Source of the DNA: Streptacidiphilus sp. P02-A3a
GTDB lineage: Bacteria; Actinomycetota; Actinomycetes; Streptomycetales; Streptomycetaceae
Reading direction: 5' to 3'
DNA: 64,000 nt
Assembly: GCF_014084105.1 (NCBI RefSeq)
Contig: NZ_CP048289.1
Location: forward strand, 6,085,922 to 6,149,921
The notes below the pieces were generated by a model, which saw only the letters and a program-made list of their open reading frames with translations, searched no databases and had not been told where the DNA came from. The position numbers and the translations under genes are program-made. How positions within the stretch are numbered: the first letter of the stretch is position 1; every line of letters starts with the position of its first letter. Of the stretch, positions 31,404 to 40,641 are shown piece by piece.

Positions 31404-34400
31404 CTGTACGGCAGGGCCGCCAGTACGTCACCGGAGACGGACAGCAGGTACTCGTTGGTCTCGCTGATCGCGTTCGGCGCGGACACCAGGTAGAGCACAC
31501 CGTGCACCTGGCTGCCCTTCGCCCCGCTCGGGGTGACCGTCACCTGGAGGGTGACGGTGGCTCCGGGCTGGACCAGCACCGGGTGCGCCGGGGCCGCCGA
31601 GGCGTTGACCGAGGCCGCGAACGGGTCGCCCGCGCTGGAGGACACCGCCTGGTCGAAGCCCTGGGTGAGCGCCGAGGCGGTGACCGTGGTGCTGCCCGCC
31701 GGAGCGCCGGCGACCGGGAACGGCCCGACCTGCTGCACGAACGCGGCCCAGAGGCCGGGCGCGACCCGGTCCCCGGAGGCGGCGACCGAGCGGGCGGTGG
31801 AGACCGTCGAACCGTTCTGGGCGGCGGTCAGGCTGCCGAAGACGTCCGGCAGGCCGGTGTTGTTCTCCAGCTCCAGCTGCGCCGGGGTGGTGGACACCGC
31901 CGTCGACTCGACCGCGGCCGTGCCCGGGGGCACCAGGAAGCTCGGCGGGAACGCGCTGCTCACCGGCAGCGGCACGGTCGCCGGGCCGATCGGCGCCAGC
32001 GCGAGCTGGGCCAGCGTGTCGAGCCGGCCGTCGACGCCCAGCCACTGCGGCGCGCCGGTGGTGTTCCGGTAGCTGACCTCGACCTGGGCGGGCTTGCCCG
32101 CCGCCAGCCGGGTACCGGTACCGGTGGGCAGGCCCTTGGCCGTGGCCCGGTCCCGGTCGAAGCCGATGGTGCCGGTGTACTGCTGGGAGAGCTCGGCGCC
32201 GCTCACCGGGTTGGCCACCTCGACCACGAACCGCCAGCGTCCGGGCACCGGGTCGAGCGCGGTGGTGGACAGGGTCGGCCCGGTGCCGGTGGGCACGCCC
32301 TGCGCGTTCAGCAGGTAGTTGCTCTCCGAGTCGACCGGGTTGTTGTCCGGACTGATCAGCACGCCCTGGACGGCCACGTCGGAGTCCTCCGCGAGGGCCA
32401 GGCCGACCTGGAGGTCCTTCTTGCCGCTGGGCACGTCGAAGGCGTAGGTGGAGGTCTGCGCCTGGGCGGCCTCGCGGGCGTTGCCGCCGGTGATCGTCCC
32501 GGTGAAGCTGCCGGAGCCGCCGGAGGTGTCGACCAGGGCGCGCAGGGTGACCGGGACGCTGAGCCGCTGCCCGTGCGAGCCGGTGACGTCGACCGACTCG
32601 GAGCTGTCACCGCTGCTCGCCGGGGTGGTCAGCCGGACGTGGAAGGTCGCCGTGTGTCCGGGCGCGACCGTCAGCGAACGGGGGCTGACGCCGCCGTCGG
32701 TGACCGCCCGCTGGGTGGCGGTGTCCAGCAGTACCGGACCGGTGAACCCGGCCGTCCCGGACGCCGTGTAGAGGATGGCGGTCCAGGTGCCCGCGACCGG
32801 GTGCGCCACGTCGACCAGGCCGAAGTTGGCCGACACCGCGCCGCCCTGCGGCCTGGTGTTGGTCTCGAACCGGCCCGAGGGGTCGAGCAGGGTCAGCCGG
32901 ACGACCGGGGTGACCGAGGCGCCGCCGGACTGCTGGGCCGCGCCCTGCCAGGCGATGGACGCGGCCAGCCGGGCCGCGCCGGACGGGACCTGGAAGGTGG
33001 TCTTCCGCTCGACCCAGGACGCGCCGTTGGTCGGGTAGACGAAGGGCTGGTCGGTGCTGGAGTCGAGCTGGACCGTCTGGGTGCTGTCGGCCAGCGGCGC
33101 GAAGGCGCGGGTGGCCGCGCTGACCGTGGTCGGCTTGGTGCCGGTGTTGGCCACGGTGACGTTCTCGTTGTGGACCGAGCCGGGGTGGCCGGTGATGTCG
33201 AGCTGACCCGTGGTCACCGCCAGGCTCTCGGCGGGGTCGGCGGCGGATCCGGCGTGGTAGCCCTCGGCGGCCTGGACCGCGGCCCGGGCGTCGACCAGTC
33301 CCGCGCCCTGCTCCGAGGACGGCAGCCCGAGGTCCGCGGCGGTGCCCTCCAGCAACTGCTTCACCAGCGCCGGGGTGGGCGAGGCGCCGTGGTGGGTGTT
33401 CCGGTAGGCCTCGATCACCAGCGCCGCCGCACCCGAGGTCAGCGGCGCGGCCTCGCTGGTCCCGCCGAACGCCTGGATGTCGCTGGGCCGGCCCGCGTAG
33501 TTCACGCAGTCCGAGTACCTGGCGGTGTCGGCCGAGCAGAGCGCCCAGTTGGCCTCGCCGGGCGCCACCAGGTCGACGGTGCCGCCGTCCTGGGTGTAGC
33601 CGCCCGAGGAGAGGGCCGAGATCTGGTTGTTCGCCCAGGTGCCGTTGGACTGCCGGGCCAGCGCGTAGCCGGTCTGCTCGTAGAGCTGGGAGTCGGTGGA
33701 GGCGCCGACCGAGATGACGTTGGGGTCCGAGGCCGGGTTGCCGATGGTGCCGGTGACCCCGGCGTCCCCGGAGGACGCGACCACGGTGACCCCGGCCGCG
33801 GCGGCCTCGCCGTTGAACACCTGCAGGGTGTCGCCGAGCCCGCTGTCCGGGGTCTCGTTCTGGATGAAGGACTCGTTCAGGACGTCCACGTGGGCCACGG
33901 TGACCGCGTAGTTGATGGCCTGGAGGATGGACGAGGTGCTGAACACGTTGCCGTCGGCCTTCAGCACCACCAGCGAGGCGCCGGGCGCGACGCCCTGGAT
34001 CCGGATGTCGCAACCGGCCGGGAGCGGGTACGCCGGGTTGACGTACTGCGAGAGGTCGTAGGAGACCCGGCCCTGGGCCGCGATCGAGGAGGCGTCACCG
34101 AAGGCCTCACCACCACCGGTCGGGGCGCTGGTGCCGACACCGGAGAAGTCCTCGTAGTCGGCGACCACGTGCTGGCCGTCGGCCCGGATGAAGTCGGGGT
34201 TGTCCGGGTCCAGGCCGTCGGCTATCAGTCCGACCTTGACCCCGGAGCCGTCCACCACGGCGGAGGCGCCGGGCGCGCCCGGGCTGCTCGCCACGTGCAT
34301 GGAGTAGAGCGCTTCCGGCTCCAGCAGCGGCTTGGACGGGCTGGACGGGCAGACCGCCTGCGGGCTCGGCGCCGCCTGGGTCTTCCGGGCCGAGGGCGTC

Positions 34401-34855
34401 GCGGCGCCCTTGCCCGGGGCGGCCGGGGCGGTGGTGTGCGCCGGGGCGGTGGTGTTCGCCGGGGCCACTGGCACGGCCAGGTCCGGCACCACCGAGGCCA
34501 CCGCCGGGTCGGCCGCCAGCGCGGCCTCCAGCGCCGGGCTGACCGTGGCCGAGAACGCGTTGCCGAGGACATAGCTGACGATGTGCGTCGCCCCGGCCGC
34601 CCTGGCCTCGGCGATCAGTGGCTGCTGTGCGGCAGCGGTCTGCTGTTCGCGCGCGCTGAGATGGTCCGCGTCCGCGGGGACGGCCGCCAACTGGTCCTTG
34701 AGCACCACGATCACCGGGACCGGGGCGCCGCCGGTCGCGGTCGTGGCCGGGGCAGCGGTCACCGGTGCGCCGTTGGCGTTGGCGCCCATGGTCAGGACCA
34801 CGGACGCGGCGGTGATGGTGACCGCTGCAAGTTTCGCCTTGCGCCAGCCGATCAT
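31388..34855 (-). CDS. Secreted subtilase-fold serine peptidase with sedolisin-like catalytic residues
   Basis: 1155 aa from ATG 34855 (AAGGGA upstream). Residues 1-29 are a signal peptide and ~46-130 an I9-like propeptide. The S8-type core spans ~200-520: VGLIADGLDP (D213), and GGTSEAAPLTSG (S467). Where subtilases have G-H-G-T-H the sequence is GGGEAFGDASSIAAQG, with no His but E250-x3-D254; the oxyanion Asn is replaced by D364 in VVASSGDAG. E-x3-D, S-G-D and G-T-S in that order are the sedolisin (S53) pattern. Residues ~560-1155 are repeated beta-sandwich modules ending in NEYLLSVSGD. Probably an extracellular protease; activity at acid pH would be predicted. Confidence 0.85.
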   Translation of the reverse strand: MIGWRKAKLAAVTITAASVVLTMGANANGAPVTAAPATTATGGAPVPVIVVLKDQLAAVPADADHLSAREQQTAAAQQPLIAEARAAGATHIVSYVLGNAFSATVSPALEAALAADPAVASVVPDLAVPVAPANTTAPAHTTAPAAPGKGAATPSARKTQAAPSPQAVCPSSPSKPLLEPEALYSMHVASSPGAPGASAVVDGSGVKVGLIADGLDPDNPDFIRADGQHVVADYEDFSGVGTSAPTGGGEAFGDASSIAAQGRVSYDLSQYVNPAYPLPAGCDIRIQGVAPGASLVVLKADGNVFSTSSILQAINYAVTVAHVDVLNESFIQNETPDSGLGDTLQVFNGEAAAAGVTVVASSGDAGVTGTIGNPASDPNVISVGASTDSQLYEQTGYALARQSNGTWANNQISALSSGGYTQDGGTVDLVAPGEANWALCSADTARYSDCVNYAGRPSDIQAFGGTSEAAPLTSGAAALVIEAYRNTHHGASPTPALVKQLLEGTAADLGLPSSEQGAGLVDARAAVQAAEGYHAGSAADPAESLAVTTGQLDITGHPGSVHNENVTVANTGTKPTTVSAATRAFAPLADSTQTVQLDSSTDQPFVYPTNGASWVERKTTFQVPSGAARLAASIAWQGAAQQSGGASVTPVVRLTLLDPSGRFETNTRPQGGAVSANFGLVDVAHPVAGTWTAILYTASGTAGFTGPVLLDTATQRAVTDGGVSPRSLTVAPGHTATFHVRLTTPASSGDSSESVDVTGSHGQRLSVPVTLRALVDTSGGSGSFTGTITGGNAREAAQAQTSTYAFDVPSGKKDLQVGLALAEDSDVAVQGVLISPDNNPVDSESNYLLNAQGVPTGTGPTLSTTALDPVPGRWRFVVEVANPVSGAELSQQYTGTIGFDRDRATAKGLPTGTGTRLAAGKPAQVEVSYRNTTGAPQWLGVDGRLDTLAQLALAPIGPATVPLPVSSAFPPSFLVPPGTAAVESTAVSTTPAQLELENNTGLPDVFGSLTAAQNGSTVSTARSVAASGDRVAPGLWAAFVQQVGPFPVAGAPAGSTTVTASALTQGFDQAVSSSAGDPFAASVNASAAPAHPVLVQPGATVTLQVTVTPSGAKGSQVHGVLYLVSAPNAISETNEYLLSVSGDVLAALPYSYTVG

Positions 34856-35172
34856 CGATATCCCTTCGTCAGAAGTGACGTCGGGGGGAGCGGACCGAGT
34901 CGCGGTCGGCACTTGCGAGACGTGCGTATCATCTCGGAACACCCCTCCCGGCAAGCTCAGGCATTCCAACGCACTTGATGCCACTCTGACAAGGGGGTGA
35001 TTCGCCCGGCTCCGGGGCTGAACGGAAGGCATGAGTCCGGTCTGCCTCCCACCGCAGCTCAGCGCCGTTCGCGGGGCGCACCTGCAACGATGCCACCTGA
35101 TGGATCATCAGATATTGGCACCCCGGCCCGGGGTGGCGACAGCCACGACCGGCATGACTGACGACATGTCAG
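34856..35172. promoter_or_regulatory. Upstream region of the secreted protease gene
   Basis: 317 bp with no credible gene. It contains a two-part dyad at 35091-35120 (TGCCA, CTGATG-GAT-CATCAG, TGGCA), described separately, and the downstream flank of the glycosidase gene's terminator. Confidence 0.5.
35091..35120. promoter_or_regulatory. Nested inverted repeat, candidate operator
   Basis: The inner arms CTGATG/CATCAG (35097-35102 and 35106-35111) are perfect; the outer arms TGCCA/TGGCA (35091-35095, 35116-35120) add a second shell. Located about 240 bp upstream of the protease start. Confidence 0.4.
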
Positions 35173-35207
35173 AGCGGGCCGGTGGCAGTCGCCGCCACCG
35201 GCCCGCT
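35173..35207 (-). terminator. Stem-loop after the glycosidase gene
   Basis: Perfect 14-bp arms (AGCGGGCCGGTGGC) around a 7-base loop, 24 bp beyond the glycosidase-like gene's stop on the leftward strand; ends the sugar operon. Confidence 0.8.
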
Positions 35208-35230
35208 CCCCCCTCCCCCGGGGTGGCCGG

Positions 35231-37225
35231 TCACTCCCAGGCGAGGACCAGCCACCCCCGGTCCGGGAGCTCCTGCTCGACGCACACCCGCGCGCCGAGC
35301 ACGGCGGCGGGCACCGGCCTCGGCTGCGCCAGCGGCGCCAGCAGGGTCGCCCGGGGCTCGGTCGGCGCCCGCGGGTAGTCCACCCGTACCCGCGCCGGAT
35401 CGGCGCAGCCGTTGCCGACCGCCAGCCGCCGTACGCCGTTGGCCCGCGACAGCTGCGGGATCAGGTACGGGCCGCCGCTGACCAGCGGCAGCCGTGGCTG
35501 GTCGCCCTCCAGGAAGCGGACCATCGCGTGCAGCAGGCGCTGCCCGTCGTCGTTGTACGGGAGTTCGTCGACCGCGGTGGCCGCCAGCACCGCTACCCGG
35601 CCGCCGAGTTCGTTGCGGAAGCCGAAGCGCCCGGTCCCCCAGTCGCGGCCGTCCGGGGTCACCACCGCCGTCCACCGCCGGGCCGCGTCGACCGGCTCCA
35701 GCCGGGCCAGCGCGGGCTGGACGTTGACGCTGAGCAGCATGCCCACCGCGCTCGGGTCGTCCGCCAGCAGTACCTGTTCGGCGGCGTAGGGGCCGGAGGC
35801 CGTCCGCTCCTCCCGGTCGACCAGCCGGGCCTCGCGCAGGCCGAGCAGGGAGCCGAAGCCGCGCTCGACCAGGACCGCGGCGGCGACGCCGTCCAGCAGC
35901 AGCCCGCCCGCGAGCAGCGCGCGCACCTCGTCGTCGTCGAAGGCCCGGGCGAGCTGCCCGAACAGCGCGGCCACCGGCGCCGGACCGGCGGTGATCGGGA
36001 CGCCGAACCGCAGCAGGAAGTCCGCGGCCGGTCCGGGACCGGCCGCCAGCGCCTCCAACTCGGGTGTGTGAGCCTGCACATGGGCGGCCGCGTCCTGCTT
36101 GAAGGGCACCGAGACGCCCTCGGTCACCAGGTCGCGCGGCTGCTGGTCGGCGATCCAGTCCAGCGCCGGGCGCGACCGCGACAGCAGGTCGCCGACCTCG
36201 GGGAAGCGGTCGGCCCGCCGGGCGTGCATCGGGTGGACGTTGAGCAGCAGCGCGTCCGATCCGGCCAGTTGCGCGGCGGCCATCTCCGACCAGGTCTGCG
36301 TGTCCGACTTGGACCAGGCGGTGTGCGGCCAGTTCTCCACCTCCGGCTCGCAGCCCGCGGTGGCCGGGCGGAGCGCCCGCTGGAGTTCCAGCGTCCATAC
36401 CGAGAAGCTGAGTTCGCGTCCGGGGGCGTCGCTGTAGGGGGCGAAGTGGGGCCGGTGGGCGACCCGGCCCTCGACCGCGAGCGCGTCGAACAGGGCGGGC
36501 CAGTCCCGGCCTTCGATCGAGGTGGTGTCCAACCAGGAGCTCATCAGCCCGAGTTGCGAGCGTCCACCGGAGCGTTCGGCGACGGTGTCGGCGAGCAGCC
36601 GGGCGACCTCCAGTTGCGCGGTGCGCCAGACCTGCTGCAACTGGGCCCGCCAGGGGTGCGGCGGCCCGGGGGCGGTGATCGCCGCGACCAGCTGTTCGCG
36701 GGTCGGCCGCGCGCCGCTGAGTTCGGCGAAGCGTCGCAGCATCAGCGGTTCGAAGCCGCCGCCCCAGGACAGCGGGGCGTGGTTCTGGTAGCGGAAGTCG
36801 TCCTCGATCCAGAGCACCCGGAAGCCGAGTTCGGCGTACCGGCCGTAGTGGTCGGTGAGCCAGCGGCGCCAGCGGGGGCAGGCGAACGAGGCCTGGGCGG
36901 TGGCGGTCTCGCCGGTGGGCGAGACCATCGGGGCGAAGCCGAGGTCCTCCCGGCGGCCCCGGTCGGCGTGGCCGACGGTGACCCACGGGTTGAGGCTGAC
37001 CCCGATCCCGGCGTCGAGCAGGACCGACCGGGCCTCGGCGACGGTCTCGAACCAGCTGTCGGCCTCGGCCCCGGTCAGGTGCCCGGTGTACAACTCCTCG
37101 GCGTCGAGCAGCAGTACGACCTCGTCCACCGAGGCGGCGGCGCAGGACTTCGCCAGCGCGACGGCGTCCGCGCGGGCGTCCGGGCCGGGGTGGATCTGGA
37201 ATCTCAGGTGGTAGCGGGCCGGCAC
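35231..37225 (-). CDS. Putative intracellular glycoside hydrolase of unassigned family
   Basis: 664 aa, GTG start, no signal peptide. The N-terminal half looks like a TIM barrel (FQIHPGPDARADAVALAKSC, VLWIEDDFRYQNHAP with adjacent acidic residues, LMSSWLDTTSIEGRDW). The second half (LLAGGLLLDGVAAAVLVERGFGSLLGL) resembles the middle domain of GH42-like enzymes, followed by a small beta domain. It is the last gene of an ABC sugar-importer operon, 10 bp after a permease gene, so it should process the imported glycan. I cannot assign a family or identify the catalytic acids with certainty. Confidence 0.65.
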   Translation of the reverse strand: MPARYHLRFQIHPGPDARADAVALAKSCAAASVDEVVLLLDAEELYTGHLTGAEADSWFETVAEARSVLLDAGIGVSLNPWVTVGHADRGRREDLGFAPMVSPTGETATAQASFACPRWRRWLTDHYGRYAELGFRVLWIEDDFRYQNHAPLSWGGGFEPLMLRRFAELSGARPTREQLVAAITAPGPPHPWRAQLQQVWRTAQLEVARLLADTVAERSGGRSQLGLMSSWLDTTSIEGRDWPALFDALAVEGRVAHRPHFAPYSDAPGRELSFSVWTLELQRALRPATAGCEPEVENWPHTAWSKSDTQTWSEMAAAQLAGSDALLLNVHPMHARRADRFPEVGDLLSRSRPALDWIADQQPRDLVTEGVSVPFKQDAAAHVQAHTPELEALAAGPGPAADFLLRFGVPITAGPAPVAALFGQLARAFDDDEVRALLAGGLLLDGVAAAVLVERGFGSLLGLREARLVDREERTASGPYAAEQVLLADDPSAVGMLLSVNVQPALARLEPVDAARRWTAVVTPDGRDWGTGRFGFRNELGGRVAVLAATAVDELPYNDDGQRLLHAMVRFLEGDQPRLPLVSGGPYLIPQLSRANGVRRLAVGNGCADPARVRVDYPRAPTEPRATLLAPLAQPRPVPAAVLGARVCVEQELPDRGWLVLAWE

Positions 37226-37235
37226 GGCCGCCTCC

Positions 37236-38111
37236 TCATTTGACGCTGCCGGCGACCAGGCCGGAGCGCCAGAAGCGTTGCAGGGACAGGAACAGGACGA
37301 CGAGGGGGACGGCGGAGAGCATCGCGGCGGTGATGACGATGTTGAACGGGACCGAGGAGCTGCCGATCCCGCGCAGCGACTGCCAGCCGACGATGCCGAC
37401 GGTGACCGGCTGCAGGTTGCTCTTGGCCAGCATCAGCACCGGCAGCAGGTAGTTGGTCCAGATGCTGACGAACTGGAAGAGGAAAACGGTGACCAGCGCG
37501 GGCGCCATCACCCGCATGGAGATGGTCGCGAAGATGCGGAACTCCCCCGCTCCGTCCATGCGTCCGGCCTCGATCAGCTCGTCCGGGACCGAGGCCCCCG
37601 CGTAGATCCGGGAGAGGTAGACCCCGAACGGGCTGACCATGCTCGGCAGCAGCACGCCCCAGTAGGTGTTCACCAGGTGGACCGGGGAGAACATCAGGTA
37701 CAGCGGGATGGCCAGCAGCGGCTGCGGAATCAGCACCGCGGCGAGCACCAGGTTGAAGGTGAACTCCCGCCCCCGGAACCGGTACTTGGCCAGGGCGTAG
37801 CCCGCCATCGCGGACAGCAGGGTGCTCACGGCGGCGCCGCCGACGGCGTAGACGGCGCTGTTCAGCAGCCAGCGCGAGAAGATCCCGCCCTGCTCCGCGA
37901 AGACCGTGCGCACGTTGCCGAAGAAGGCGAAGTGGCCGAACCAGAAGCTGTTGCCGGTGAACAGCCCGGAGCTGGTCTTGGTGGACGAGACCAGCAGCCA
38001 CCACACCGGGGCCAGGAAGTAGACGGTGGCCAGCAGCATCACGCCCAGGGTCAGCCACCGGGTTATCTCCAACTGCCTTTTCCTGGGGCCGGTCCCGGTC
38101 GTGTCGGTCAC
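37236..38111 (-). CDS. ABC sugar transporter permease (MalG type)
   Basis: 291 aa, GTG start overlapping the previous stop (GTGA). Six membrane helices and the cytoplasmic EAA loop GASVPDELIEAGRMDGAGEFRIF that contacts the ATPase. No ATPase is encoded here, so a shared MsiK-type ATPase is expected, as in other streptomycete carbohydrate importers. Confidence 0.92.
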   Translation of the reverse strand: MTDTTGTGPRKRQLEITRWLTLGVMLLATVYFLAPVWWLLVSSTKTSSGLFTGNSFWFGHFAFFGNVRTVFAEQGGIFSRWLLNSAVYAVGGAAVSTLLSAMAGYALAKYRFRGREFTFNLVLAAVLIPQPLLAIPLYLMFSPVHLVNTYWGVLLPSMVSPFGVYLSRIYAGASVPDELIEAGRMDGAGEFRIFATISMRVMAPALVTVFLFQFVSIWTNYLLPVLMLAKSNLQPVTVGIVGWQSLRGIGSSSVPFNIVITAAMLSAVPLVVLFLSLQRFWRSGLVAGSVK

Positions 38112-39052
38112 AGCGTTTCCCCCCGTCGTTGCATGAATTTGAGGAAGCCGAAGGACAGCACGAACGCGAGCACCGCCAGGATCACCGACTCCGCCGCCGC
38201 CGCGTTGAAGTTGTTGTTGTTGATCTGGTCGTAGGCGGCGAAGATCGGCGTGTAGTCGCTGCTGAGGTTCGGTGCGACGTTGTGCAGGATGGCGGGCTCG
38301 TTGTAGAGCTGCGCGGTGCCGATGACCGAGAACACGGTGGTCAGCACCAGGGCCGGACGGACCATCGGCACCTTGATGTGCCAGGCGATCCGCAGCGGCG
38401 AGCAGCCGTCCATCCGCGCCGCCTCGCTGAGTTCGGCCGGGATGGCCTGTAGCGCGGAGTAGATGATCAGCATGTTGTAGCCGGTCCAGCCCCAGGTCAG
38501 CATGTTGCCGATGGTGGGCGCCAGCAGCGCGTTGGAGGTGAGGTCCAGGTGCAGGCCCAGGTGGTGGGCGGCGGCGGTGATCGGGCTCAGGCCCGGCGCC
38601 ACCAGGTAGGACCACATGATGGCGCCGATCACGCCGGGGAGCGCGTAGGGCAGGAAGAAGGCCAGCCGGAAGAACCGCTTGAACAGCGTCCGCCTGGCGT
38701 CCAGCAGCAGCGCCAGGGCGAGCGCGAGCAGCAGCATCACCGGTACCTGGACGATGCCGATGAGCAGCACCCGCAGCAGCGAGCCACGGAAGGCCGGATC
38801 GTCCAGTGCGGTGCTGTAGTTGCCCAGGCCCGCGAAGACGGTGGTGGGCGCGGACAGGCCGAGGCCGTCGTGGTGGGTCCTGAACAGGCTCTGGTAGACG
38901 GTGTACCCGATCGGCGCGAGGTACATCCCGGCGAAGAGGACGGCGAACGGGGCGATGAAGGCGGCTGCCGTCCTGGACTGTCGGCGCTGGTGGTGCGCGG
39001 GGCGTCGCGGGGTCCGGGCGACGGCCGGTGGTTCGGTGGTGGCGCTGGTCAT
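38108..39052 (-). CDS. ABC sugar transporter permease (MalF type)
   Basis: 314 aa from ATG 39052, with GAGAGGGA upstream. Six membrane helices and the EAA loop AIPAELSEAARMDGCSPLRIAW. Follows the binding-protein gene with a 50-bp gap. The extended open frame upstream is a shadow of the binding-protein gene. Confidence 0.92.
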   Translation of the reverse strand: MTSATTEPPAVARTPRRPAHHQRRQSRTAAAFIAPFAVLFAGMYLAPIGYTVYQSLFRTHHDGLGLSAPTTVFAGLGNYSTALDDPAFRGSLLRVLLIGIVQVPVMLLLALALALLLDARRTLFKRFFRLAFFLPYALPGVIGAIMWSYLVAPGLSPITAAAHHLGLHLDLTSNALLAPTIGNMLTWGWTGYNMLIIYSALQAIPAELSEAARMDGCSPLRIAWHIKVPMVRPALVLTTVFSVIGTAQLYNEPAILHNVAPNLSSDYTPIFAAYDQINNNNFNAAAAESVILAVLAFVLSFGFLKFMQRRGETL

Positions 39053-39102
39053 GGTGGGAATCCCTCTCCGACCGTCGGGGCGGGGTGCGCGGCTGCCGCC
39101 GG

Positions 39103-40425
39103 TCAGCCGCCGGAGACGCTCAGGCCCTGCTGCTTCATCTCGGAGACCGTCTTGCTCTGCACCGTGCCGAGGACCGCGGGGAGTCGGGCACTGCCTGCCT
39201 CCACCGTGCCGAGGCCGTCCGCGAGGTCGTTGGAGGCCTGGGTCATCGTCGGGCCCCACTGCCATTCGGTGTTGATGTGCGGCATCTCGGCCTTGAACAC
39301 GTCGAAGATGGTCTGGCCGCCGTAGAAGGGGTCGGCGGCGGTCAGCGCCGGGTTGTCCAGGCCGGCGGTGGCCGCCGGGTAGATGCCGGTGACCTTGATC
39401 AGGTTGCTCAGGCTGCCGGGGTCGGTGCTCATCCAGGTGGCGAACTCGGCGGCCTGCTTGCTGTCCTTGCAGCCGCTGAGCACGGCGGTGGCCGAGCCTC
39501 CGTCGTTGCCGTACTGCGGGTTGGCGGCGTCCCACACCGGCATCGGGGCGACCGCCCAGTCGCCGGAGGTGGTCTTCACGCTCGACGCCAGGATCGGGGT
39601 GTCCCAGACCGCGTTGACGTCGGAGAGGATCTTGCCCTTGGCCATGTCGCTGTACAGCGAGGGGTCGTAGCTCGGGTCGTTCTTGAGCAGCCCCTGGCTC
39701 TCCAGGCCCTGCCAGAACCCGGCGACCTTCTGGTTGGCCGCGCTGTCCACGCTGACCTGCCACTGGTCGCCGCCGGTGCCGAACCACTGCGCGCCCGCCT
39801 GCCAGGCCAGGCCCGCGTAGTTGTACGCGTCGTTGCCGAAGTCGCCGAGGTAGACGGACGGGTCGGCGTGGTGCACCTTGGCCGCGTCGGCGGCGTACTC
39901 GGCCCAGGTCGCCGGGGGCTGGGTGATGCCGTACTTGGCGAACAGGTCCTTGCGGTAGAGCAGCGCCATCGGGGCGGTGTCGACCGGCGCGCCGTAGGTC
40001 TTGCCGTCGATGGTGACCTGGTTCCAGGTCCAGGCCGCGAACTGGCTCCGGTCGGCGCTGACGTCCTGGGTGACGTCCTGCAGCGCCCCGGCCGCCGCGA
40101 AGCTGGGCAGCGTCTCGTAGCCGACCTGGGCCAGACAGGGGGCGTTGCCCGCCTTCACCGCGGTCAGCATCTTGGTGTAGCCGCCCTTGGCACCGGAGGC
40201 GGTGGTGTCGAAGGTGACCTGGATGTCCGGGTGGGACTTGTTCCACAGCGCGACCGACTGGGCGTAGCCCGGTGCCCAGCCCCAGAAGTCCAGCTTCACC
40301 GGGCCGCTCGCGGTGCTCCCGGTGCTGCCGGAACCGCCGGAGCCGCTGGAACCGCATCCGGCCACGGCGGTGGCCATGGCGGCGGTGGCCACGACGACGG
40401 CAACGCGCATCCATCTGACTCTCAC
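39103..40425 (-). CDS. Sugar ABC transporter substrate-binding lipoprotein
   Basis: 440 aa from GTG 40425, with GAAGGAG eight bases upstream. A lipobox AVAGC (C24) follows a hydrophobic signal, then a Gly/Ser linker and a family-1 solute-binding fold (VKLDFWGWAPGYAQSV, PATWAEYAADAAKV). First gene of the operon binding protein - two permeases - glycosidase. The ligand is likely an oligosaccharide; identity unknown. Confidence 0.92.
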   Translation of the reverse strand: MRVRWMRVAVVVATAAMATAVAGCGSSGSGGSGSTGSTASGPVKLDFWGWAPGYAQSVALWNKSHPDIQVTFDTTASGAKGGYTKMLTAVKAGNAPCLAQVGYETLPSFAAAGALQDVTQDVSADRSQFAAWTWNQVTIDGKTYGAPVDTAPMALLYRKDLFAKYGITQPPATWAEYAADAAKVHHADPSVYLGDFGNDAYNYAGLAWQAGAQWFGTGGDQWQVSVDSAANQKVAGFWQGLESQGLLKNDPSYDPSLYSDMAKGKILSDVNAVWDTPILASSVKTTSGDWAVAPMPVWDAANPQYGNDGGSATAVLSGCKDSKQAAEFATWMSTDPGSLSNLIKVTGIYPAATAGLDNPALTAADPFYGGQTIFDVFKAEMPHINTEWQWGPTMTQASNDLADGLGTVEAGSARLPAVLGTVQSKTVSEMKQQGLSVSGG

Positions 40426-40489
40426 GCTGGGAACTCCTTCGGCTGGGGCATGGCCCGGACGGGTCCGGGGAATGCCTTGAGGGGGCCTA

Positions 40490-40514
40490 TTAGTTCGGCT
40501 ATTGTCCGAACTAA
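40490..40514. promoter_or_regulatory. Perfect inverted repeat, candidate ROK operator
   Basis: TTAGTTCGG and CCGAACTAA, perfect 9-bp arms separated by seven bases, in the 216-bp divergent region between the binding-protein gene and the ROK regulator. Position and symmetry make it the likely site through which the ROK protein controls both genes. Confidence 0.65.
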
Positions 40515-40641
40515 CTCTGGTAAAGTCAACAGGTACGTGGGGTGGATTCGGGACTGCCCCCCAGCTGGCCCTGGATCCACCAGACTTCAGGGCGCGGGGC
40601 TGCGCGAGGCAGCCAACCGCCGGACCGGTGAGGAGCACGTG

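Noticed and set aside
29165-34978. A 1937-codon open frame on the + strand across the LysR, MFS and protease genes
   Set aside because: It is antisense or out of frame to three well-supported genes, is extremely rich in Gly/Arg/Val as expected of shadow frames in 73% G+C DNA, and has no domain or ribosome binding site.
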